64,000 nt of DNA from Amycolatopsis roodepoortensis. Its GTDB lineage: Bacteria > Actinomycetota > Actinomycetes > Mycobacteriales > Pseudonocardiaceae. The DNA lies in assembly GCF_014873915.1 (NCBI RefSeq), contig NZ_JADBEJ010000008.1, positions 372,001 through 436,000 of the forward strand. The letters are read 5' to 3'. The translations under genes and the position numbers were made by a program. A model generated the notes under the pieces. It was not told the origin of the DNA and searched no databases. It worked only from the letters and a program-made list of their open reading frames with translations. Below, one piece after another: positions 58,857 through 64,000 of this stretch (positions are counted from its first letter, which is position 1; every line of letters begins with the position of its first letter).

Positions 58857-59738
58857 GTGGGCAAGGGTTCGCGCAAGAAGGGTCCCAAGACGACCTCGGA
58901 CCGCAAGCCGAAGGTGCGCGACGTCTTCGTCGGCCAGCCCTTCGAGGGGCTCGCGGCGGAGACCGAGCTGATCGCGCTGCGCGAGTTCGTCCCGTCGGCG
59001 ACGGCGGCGCTCACGCTGGGCTCCGGCGAGAAGGTCACCCTCGGCACGGTGCTGCCGATGGCGGCGGCCGCGTTCGTCCGGTCCGACGGCGAGCGTTACG
59101 TCGGCATGCAGGTGCAGACCCGGTCTTCGGACATCAGCCGCGACCTCGGCCGCGCGCTGCGGTGGGTGCTGGACGCCAAGGAGGGTGACGTGCTGTCCGT
59201 GCCGGACACCACGACGCCGCCCACCGCCGACGAGAAGGCCCGCCTCCAGGACCTGCTCGACGTGAACGCCGAACTCGACGTCACGCTCTACAACGACTTC
59301 GCCTGGTGGCTGCCCGAGGACGCCGACGCGAGCGGCGACGTCGCGCTGTCCCTCGAGCGCGCGAACGCGGCGATCATGCCGACCGAACGCCTCGGCGCGG
59401 GCGCGTACTGGGTGCTCGCCGGCGAGAAGGCGCACCTGCGCTGGGTCCGCCCGGAGCCGGAGAACCTGCTGCTGCAAGCGCTTGCGCGGCTGTCCGCGGC
59501 CGGTGAGCTGGGCCTCGGCGAAGGCTCCCGCTACGCCGGTTCGTTCCGCGCGCACGGGCTACTCGTCCCGGTGTGGGATCTCGACCCCGAGGCCCACGCC
59601 CGCGAGTGGGCCGACGCGAAGGAGCAGCTCGGCGTCCGGCTCGACGCCGCGCTGAAGTCGCTCGACACCGAGCCGCTCAACGCCGCCGAGCGCCGCTCGC
59701 GCGACGGCCTGATCGGCCGCCAGCTCACCATCCGCTGA
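58857..59738 (+). CDS. DUF5926-family protein
   Basis: 293 residues. It begins GKGSRKKGPKTTSDRKPKVR, a basic tail often misread as SecA-like, then ALREFVPSATAALTLG, RSDGERYVGMQVQTRSSDIS and ERLGAGAYWVLAGEKAHLRW. No signal peptide or membrane helix. It is a conserved actinobacterial family without known function. GTG 58857 has GAGGAGG 6 nt upstream. It is divergent from the His-rich peptide gene (290 bp between). Confidence 0.85.
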   Translation: MGKGSRKKGPKTTSDRKPKVRDVFVGQPFEGLAAETELIALREFVPSATAALTLGSGEKVTLGTVLPMAAAAFVRSDGERYVGMQVQTRSSDISRDLGRALRWVLDAKEGDVLSVPDTTTPPTADEKARLQDLLDVNAELDVTLYNDFAWWLPEDADASGDVALSLERANAAIMPTERLGAGAYWVLAGEKAHLRWVRPEPENLLLQALARLSAAGELGLGEGSRYAGSFRAHGLLVPVWDLDPEAHAREWADAKEQLGVRLDAALKSLDTEPLNAAERRSRDGLIGRQLTIR

Positions 59739-59740
59739 CT

Positions 59741-59793
59741 CGCGTGAAGGCCCCCTTCCCTCGGCTCAGCCGAGGGAAGGGGGCCTTCACGCG
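59741..59793. terminator. Long hairpin terminator
   Basis: Perfect 26-bp arms (59741-59766 and 59768-59793) around a single central base, 2 nt after the DUF5926 stop. It is the longest perfect inverted repeat in the window. Its right arm ends 11 nt before the DUF952 start. Confidence 0.75.
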
Positions 59794-59804
59794 ACAATGG
59801 GCGC

Positions 59805-60158
59805 GTGATCCTCCACATCTGCCCCAAGGGTGACTGGGCCGAGGTGCCCGAAGGTGGCGTCTACACCGCCGCGTCCCTCGGCTCCGACGGCTTCATCCAC
59901 TGCTCGGACCCGGGGACGGCGCATATCCCGGCCAACGCCGTGTTCCCCGGCCGCACCGATCTGCTGCTGCTGGAAATCGACCCGGCGCTCGTCGGCGCGC
60001 CCGTCGTCTGGGAGGACGGCGACCCGCCGCATCCGGCCGGTCTCCAGTTCCCCCACGTGTACGGGCCGATACCCCGTAACGCCGTGGTGGCCGTCCACGA
60101 ATTCCCTGTTCAGGGGGACGGTACGTTCAGAATTCCCGGCTCCGTGTCGAGGCGCTGA
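59805..60158 (+). CDS. DUF952-family protein
   Basis: 117 residues. The family pattern is ILHICPKGDWAEVPEGGVYT, GSDGFIHCSDPGTAHIPANA and HPAGLQFPHVYGPIPRNAV. The conserved GFIHCS motif marks DUF952, a small ADP-ribosyltransferase-like fold of unknown role. GACAAT ends 6 nt before GTG 59805, so it may be leaderless and independent of the gene upstream of the hairpin. Confidence 0.85.
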   Translation: MILHICPKGDWAEVPEGGVYTAASLGSDGFIHCSDPGTAHIPANAVFPGRTDLLLLEIDPALVGAPVVWEDGDPPHPAGLQFPHVYGPIPRNAVVAVHEFPVQGDGTFRIPGSVSRR

Positions 60159-60273
60159 GCAAGCGTCCCTCGAATTGGTTCGCGGCAAGAGACAACCTGT
60201 GGGGGCGGTCATGCGTTTCGGGAGAGGTGAGCCAGGTGAACCTGGCCGGATGACCCCGGGAGGAGGCGATACG

Positions 60274-60855
60274 GTGACCGCTGCCGCGACGGTCGTGCCG
60301 GGGACGGACGTCTGGGGGACCGGCGAGAGCCGGAGGAGTGACGTGCCGGGTGAACTCACCGACTTCGGGGACTTCGTGAAGGCCGGCCTCCCGGGCCTGC
60401 TGAGGTACGGCCACGCCCTCACCGGAAACCCGCACGACGCCGCCGACCTCGTCCAGACCGTGCTGGAGAAGATCGGTTCCCGCTGGTCGTACGTCCAGCA
60501 CAAGACCGGCGACCCGATGGCCTACATCCGCCGTTCGATTTCCAACGCGCATATCAGCCGCTGGCGCCGGACCAAACGCGAGAGCCTGGTCCCCGATCCG
60601 CCGGACACCCAGCCGTACAGCCCGGCCGACCCGTTCGAGCACGAGCCGTTGTGGCAGGCGTTACGCGCGCTGCCGCCGAGGCAACGCGCGGTGATGGTCC
60701 TGCGTTACTACGAAGGCCTGTCCGAAGCCGAGATCGCGGATTCGCTCGGGGTCAGCCAGGGCACCGTCAAAAGCCAGGCGAGCAAGGCGATCGCGTCGCT
60801 GCGCACGAAGCTCGCCCTGATCGAGCCCAAGGACGAAGGGAGGGAAGCGGGATGA
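60274..60855 (+). CDS. SigE-family RNA polymerase sigma factor
   Basis: 193 residues. Region 2 spans LTDFGDFVKAGLPGLLRYGH, then NPHDAADLVQTVLEKI and DPMAYIRRSISNAHISRWRR; region 4 spans RALPPRQRAVMVLRYYEGLS and LGVSQGTVKSQASKAIASLR. This is the short SigE-like group typical of actinomycetes. GTG 60274 has GGAGGAGG at 7-nt spacing, better than ATG 60211 or 60250. It overlaps the downstream membrane protein gene by 4 nt, the usual sign of a sigma/anti-sigma unit. Confidence 0.9.
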   Translation: MTAAATVVPGTDVWGTGESRRSDVPGELTDFGDFVKAGLPGLLRYGHALTGNPHDAADLVQTVLEKIGSRWSYVQHKTGDPMAYIRRSISNAHISRWRRTKRESLVPDPPDTQPYSPADPFEHEPLWQALRALPPRQRAVMVLRYYEGLSEAEIADSLGVSQGTVKSQASKAIASLRTKLALIEPKDEGREAG

Positions 60856-61694
60856 ACATGTCCGAAGAGGACGTGCAGCGGAAGCTGCGTGACCTGTTCT
60901 CTGATGAGCGGCTGGGCGTGGGACCCACGCTGAATCCCGAGACGATCGTCGCGGGCGCCCGCCGTCGCCGACGCCGCCGTCAGCTGATGCAGACCACCAG
61001 CGGGATGGCCGCCGCGGTGGTCCTGCTCGGCGGAGGGCTCACGGTCTTCACGATCCACGACAGGGACAACGGCGCGGCCTTCCCCGGGGGCGACCAGCTC
61101 ACCATCGGGGCGGCCTCGTCGAGCCTGGCGCAGCCCGCGCCGGGGAGCTCGGCGCCGCCGGTCTCGTCCCAGGCCGCCCCGCCGAACCCCACGTCCGGGC
61201 AACCGCAGTCGACATCCCACGACGAGCCCGCCCCGCCCCCGAAGAGCACCGCGTCCACGAAGCCGCCGGCACCGCGCAAGGTGACCACCGGCGCGCTGCT
61301 GACCCCGGCCGGGTTCGGCAAGCTCCGGCTCGGGATGAGCGAGGAGGAGGCGGAGGCCGCCGTCGGCCCGCTGCGCGCGAAGGACTACCGGGCATCCTGC
61401 GTTTACGGCTACGTGGAGGGAACCGCCGTTCCGGGACCGGCTTCGGTGTCGCTGACCGACGCCGAAGGGATCACCGTGATCAACCCGGCCGGGACCGTGC
61501 ACACCCCGGAGGGGATCGGGGTCGGTTCGACCGAGTCGGACATCCTCGCCGCGTACCCCGGCAGCACGAAGAACGGCAGCGCCTACTTCGCGCCCGCCGG
61601 CGCGGGGAGCGCGTACCGGATCTCACTCGCCGACGACGGTTCGGCCATCGGCATCCTGCTGACCCGCGTCGACCAGAGCTGTCAGTTCAGCTGA
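60852..61694 (+). CDS. Putative membrane-anchored partner of the SigE-type factor
   Basis: 280 residues. A cytosolic N-terminus of about 45 residues (SEEDVQRKLRDLFSDERLGV) could contact the sigma factor. A run of seven Arg precedes a transmembrane helix (TSGMAAAVVLLGGGLTVFTI). A Pro/Ser/Thr-rich linker leads to an extracytoplasmic domain (FGKLRLGMSEEEAEAAVGP, two Cys in CVYGY and QSCQFS that may form a disulfide). No zinc-finger motif is visible, so anti-sigma function is inferred from coupling only. A strong terminator follows. Confidence 0.7.
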   Translation: MNMSEEDVQRKLRDLFSDERLGVGPTLNPETIVAGARRRRRRRQLMQTTSGMAAAVVLLGGGLTVFTIHDRDNGAAFPGGDQLTIGAASSSLAQPAPGSSAPPVSSQAAPPNPTSGQPQSTSHDEPAPPPKSTASTKPPAPRKVTTGALLTPAGFGKLRLGMSEEEAEAAVGPLRAKDYRASCVYGYVEGTAVPGPASVSLTDAEGITVINPAGTVHTPEGIGVGSTESDILAAYPGSTKNGSAYFAPAGAGSAYRISLADDGSAIGILLTRVDQSCQFS

Positions 61695-61704
61695 CGGGAA
61701 CGAG

Positions 61705-61742
61705 AAAACCCGGGCTTCTCCAAGGGGGAGAGCCCGGGTTTT
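61705..61742. terminator. Bidirectional hairpin terminator with A/T ends
   Basis: AAAACCCGGGCT (61705-61716) pairs with AGCCCGGGTTTT (61731-61742), enclosing a CTCC/GGAG inner stem. The T-run after the stem on both strands makes it a good terminator for the convergent ferritin gene as well. Confidence 0.8.
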
Positions 61743-61769
61743 CCCGTGGTGGGAGCGTTGGTCAGTGCG

Positions 61770-62321
61770 TCAGAGCGCGCCGCCGGCGACCGGGGGCATC
61801 CCCGAGTCGGCGCCGCCGTCCCCGACGGATTCGCGGTGCAGGTGGTTCTCCACCTCGAACAGGTTGCCGTTCGCGCGTTTGACGATGTTGAGCAGCGTGG
61901 ACATCTGGGAGATCTCCTCGACCTGCTCCTTGAGGAACCACTGCGTGAACTGCTCGCCGATGTAGTCCTCTTCGGCGCGGGCGGCCTTGGCCAGCTGCTG
62001 GATGTCGGTCGCGACGTCCTTCTCCTGCTGCAGCGCGAGCTCGATCAGCTCGGTGACGTCGGAGAAGTCGTTGCGCACGTCGCCGGTGCCGGGGATCTCC
62101 ACGTGGTGGTCGGTGTCCAGCATGTACTGGACCAGCGCCATCGCGTGGTTCCGCTCCTCGACGGACTGCTTGTAGAAATGCTTCGCGAGCTGCGGCAGGT
62201 CCTCGGCGTCGAACCAGACCGCCAGCGCGATGTACTGCTGGGAGGCGTTGAACTCGTTGTGGATCTGCGCCTGCAGCAGTTCGTAGAACTTCGAGCGCGG
62301 TTGCTTCTTGAGGAGGGCCAT
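61770..62321 (-). CDS. Ferritin
   Basis: 183 residues of a four-helix ferritin: QAQIHNEFNASQQYIALAVW (helix A with ferroxidase Glu and the second-site residues), VEERNHAMALVQYMLDTDHH (E-x-x-H of helix B), then DVTELIELALQQEKDVATDI and QFTQWFLKEQVEEISQMSTL. The C-terminus is extended and Gly-rich, as in BfrB-type actinobacterial ferritins. It stores iron as a 24-mer. An IdeR-like iron box lies 63 bp upstream, fitting iron-dependent activation. Confidence 0.93.
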   Translation of the reverse strand: MALLKKQPRSKFYELLQAQIHNEFNASQQYIALAVWFDAEDLPQLAKHFYKQSVEERNHAMALVQYMLDTDHHVEIPGTGDVRNDFSDVTELIELALQQEKDVATDIQQLAKAARAEEDYIGEQFTQWFLKEQVEEISQMSTLLNIVKRANGNLFEVENHLHRESVGDGGADSGMPPVAGGAL

Positions 62322-62383
62322 GTGTTCGACGATACGCCAACTCCTTATTCGATTTCCACTTTTGCCTGGTGATCTGCCCCCTA

Positions 62384-62402
62384 TTAGGTTAGTATTACCG
62401 AT
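62384..62402 (-). promoter_or_regulatory. IdeR/DtxR-like iron box upstream of ferritin
   Basis: The 19-bp site TTAGGTTAGTATTACCGAT (plus-strand reading) matches the iron-box consensus TTAGGTTAG-S-CTAACCTAA at 14 of 19 positions, with a perfect left half. Its position upstream of the ferritin promoter is that of an activating site. Confidence 0.55.
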
Positions 62403-62420
62403 AATAGGTTCACCTCAATT

Positions 62421-62468
62421 AAGTAAGCCTTCCCTAATCAATCGAAATTGATTAGGGAAGGCTTACTT
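62421..62468. terminator. 22-bp perfect hairpin containing an iron-box-like sequence
   Basis: Perfect 22-bp arms (62421-62442 and 62447-62468) with a CGAA loop, 11 nt past the arginine deiminase stop. The right arm with its flank (62452-62470) matches the iron-box consensus at about 14 of 19 positions and, because of the symmetry, so does the left arm. It may act as terminator, tandem IdeR site, or both. Confidence 0.6.
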
Positions 62469-62478
62469 TATTTCCGGA

Positions 62479-63690
62479 TCAGATGCTTTCGCGCCGGATG
62501 GGGCACGACATGCAACGCGGCCCGCCGCGGCCGGAGCCCAGCTCGGAGCCGGTGATGGCCAGTACTTCGATACCGGCTTCGGCCAGGCGCGCGTTGGTTT
62601 CCACATTACGTTCGTACCCGACGACCACGCCGGGCGCGAGCGCGAGAGTGTTGTTCCCGTCGTCCCATTGCTCGCGTTCCGCGGTGACCGGATCGAGTCC
62701 GGTGTCGATGACCCGGAGCCGGTCGATTCCCATTGCCTCGGCGGCCGCGGTGAGGAATGGGGCCGGGCCTTCCACCTTCACCGAACCGTCGTCGGTCGGC
62801 CGCATCGTGAACGCGGTCAGTGAATCGCGGGAAAGCGGATACATGACGACGGCGTCGGCGTCGACCATCGTGCAGACGGTGTCCAGATGCATGGTCGCGC
62901 GGGTCTGCTGGATGGGCACGGCGAGCACGGTGTGCGCGATCCCGTCGGCGAACACCGACCGCGCCAGCGACTCCGCGCCCGCCGCGGTCGTCCGCTCGCC
63001 GACGCCGATGGCCAGGACGCCCGGCGAGAGCAGCATGACGTCGCCGCCCTCGATCGGCGCCGAATGCGCGCCGTACGCGCGGGCCGCGTGGCGGAACCAC
63101 GGATGGTAGGCGTAGATGAGGTCCAGCACCGCGGTTTCGCGGACCCGGGCGGGCATGGTCAGCGAGGAGACCGCGACGCGGTCGCCGATCCAGGCCGACG
63201 AGTCACGGGTGAACAGCAGGTTCGGCAGCGGATCGACGGCGAAGTCGTTCGGATGGTTCATCAGCCGGACCAGCGAGGCGCCCTCGGCGGCGGGCAGTTC
63301 CTCGAAGGTCATTCCCGCCATCAGGACCTCGGCCAGCGTCGCCGGTGCGACGCTCGACAGATGGGAGCGGAGCGAATCGGCGAGGTCGGGCCCGAGCCGC
63401 CGCTCGTCGACGGCCGCGTGCACGCCCGCCGCGTGGGCGCGGGTGTCCGCGAGCGCCGTGCGCAGCGCGTCGGCCAGCAGCAGCACCTCGACGCCTCGGC
63501 CGCGCAGCACCTCGGCGAACGCGTCGTGCTCCTCCTGCGCGCGGTCCACCCAGGGGATGGAATCGAACAGGAGCTGGTCGTTGTTGCGAGGCGTGAGCCT
63601 TTTGAGCTCGTTGCCGGGCCTGTGCAGCAGCACCGCACGCAGGGGGCCGACTTCGCTGTCAACTCGGGGTGGAGTCGTCTCGTCAATCAC
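62479..63690 (-). CDS. arcA: Arginine deiminase
   Basis: 403 residues. The guanidino-group-modifying fold is seen in [66 protein letters not shown] and the catalytic Cys393 in [14 protein letters not shown]. It converts arginine to citrulline and ammonia, the first step of the ADI pathway. The partner genes arcB and arcC are not adjacent, so it may serve acid or nitrogen stress alone. TAGTGT (minus strand, 63697-63702) ends 6 nt before GTG 63690, predicting a leaderless mRNA. Confidence 0.95.
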   Translation of the reverse strand: MIDETTPPRVDSEVGPLRAVLLHRPGNELKRLTPRNNDQLLFDSIPWVDRAQEEHDAFAEVLRGRGVEVLLLADALRTALADTRAHAAGVHAAVDERRLGPDLADSLRSHLSSVAPATLAEVLMAGMTFEELPAAEGASLVRLMNHPNDFAVDPLPNLLFTRDSSAWIGDRVAVSSLTMPARVRETAVLDLIYAYHPWFRHAARAYGAHSAPIEGGDVMLLSPGVLAIGVGERTTAAGAESLARSVFADGIAHTVLAVPIQQTRATMHLDTVCTMVDADAVVMYPLSRDSLTAFTMRPTDDGSVKVEGPAPFLTAAAEAMGIDRLRVIDTGLDPVTAEREQWDDGNNTLALAPGVVVGYERNVETNARLAEAGIEVLAITGSELGSGRGGPRCMSCPIRRESI

Positions 63691-63703
63691 GGCTTCACAC
63701 TAG

Positions 63704-64000
63704 CTAGGGAAGCCAGGAAACTCGCCCTTTGAGCAGCGCGTATCCGACGAAGGAAACGAAATCCAGCGCGGTGTGCGCGGCGATCAGCGGCCACAGCCGG
63801 TTCGTCTTCTGCCACAGCCTGCCGAACACCAGGCCCATCACCACATTGCCGACGAAACCACCGAAACCCTGATACAGGTGATACGACCCGCGAAGCACCG
63901 AAGACGCGACCAGCGCGGTGTTCTCCCGCCAGCCGAGTTGTCGCAGCCGGGTCAGCAGGTATGCGACGACGAGCACCTCTTCGGCGAACGCGTTCCCGAA
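63704..64000 (-). CDS. CPBP-family intramembrane metalloprotease (C-terminal part)
   Basis: The gene runs out of the window at its 5' side; 98 residues remain. The visible part reads FGNAFAEEVLVVAYLLTRLR (Glu-Glu of motif 1), RGSYHLYQGFGGFVGNVV (motif 2 His) and LIAAHTALDFVSFVGYALL (motif 3 His), the three active-site motifs of CAAX/CPBP proteases. Members process prenylated or bacteriocin-like peptides or act in self-immunity. It is 13 bp from the deiminase start on the same strand. Confidence 0.85.
   Translation of the reverse strand, partial: FGNAFAEEVLVVAYLLTRLRQLGWRENTALVASSVLRGSYHLYQGFGGFVGNVVMGLVFGRLWQKTNRLWPLIAAHTALDFVSFVGYALLKGRVSWLP

Overview
The window looks like chromosomal DNA of a high-GC, mycelial-type actinomycete. 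The base composition, the strong G/C third-position bias, GTG/TTG starts, leaderless promoters, IdeR-like and MerR-like sites and long intergenic hairpins point to the Pseudonocardiales, most likely Amycolatopsis or a close relative. The genus is an inference from memory of such genomes, not a search result. I annotate 65 protein genes (one very weak, one cut by the window edge), one decayed gene and one tRNA. I found no insertion sequence, prophage, CRISPR array or large biosynthetic cluster.

Layout. 0.2-3.1 kb: an NB-ARC/TPR STAND protein and a RibD/DHFR-like reductase. 3.2-6.2 kb: a minus-strand copper cluster (membrane protein, YcnI, CopC, CopD). 6.4-10 kb: a four-gene ABC importer for a quaternary amine or similar osmolyte (permease, ATPase with CBS domains, permease, lipoprotein). 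10-24 kb: single-gene units, several with their own regulator and visible operator: DUF6474 protein, TM0106-type nuclease, PadR, methyltransferase, SDR, UDP-sugar dehydrogenase, TetR/FAD-monooxygenase pair, gamma-glutamyltransferase, ECF sigma/VOC pair, MFS pump with an MmyB-type regulator. 25-28.3 kb: NarL-type two-component system, then a tiny membrane protein coupled to a Crp/Fnr regulator. 28.5-35.7 kb: a surface-glycan-like locus in which a 1067-residue methyltransferase/coiled-coil/GT2/GT4 fusion lies beside a divergent AlgX-like O-acetyltransferase, bracketed by two paralogous single-pass membrane proteins. 35.8-41 kb: an accessory zone with two unknown proteins (one behind an SOS-like box), DUF2716, Imm7, an orphan polymorphic-toxin tip (Hint plus deaminase) with its Imm10 immunity gene, and decayed remnants. 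41.5-45.9 kb: tRNA-Gly, a membrane-anchored ECF sigma fusion, DUF983, Fpg/Nei glycosylase, serine hydrolase. 46-55.3 kb: LytS-like kinase, SppA, GH16 glucanase, LytTR regulator, a small membrane protein, and two acetate-type symporters with a DUF485 subunit. 55.3-60.2 kb: rhodanese, DUF4328, an ABM monooxygenase under a MerR-type promoter, a P450 with an adjacent secreted His-rich peptide, DUF5926, DUF952. 60.3-64 kb: SigE-family sigma with a putative membrane partner, ferritin with an iron box, arginine deiminase, and a CPBP protease fragment.

Three loci deserve most attention: the toxin-tip cassette at 37.8-40 kb, where codon use changes exactly at the Hint/toxin border; the glycan fusion locus at 28.5-35.7 kb; and the His-rich peptide/P450/ABM group at 56.8-58.6 kb. 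A recurring theme is a -10 hexamer ending 6-7 nt before the start codon, which fixes many start sites and predicts many leaderless transcripts.
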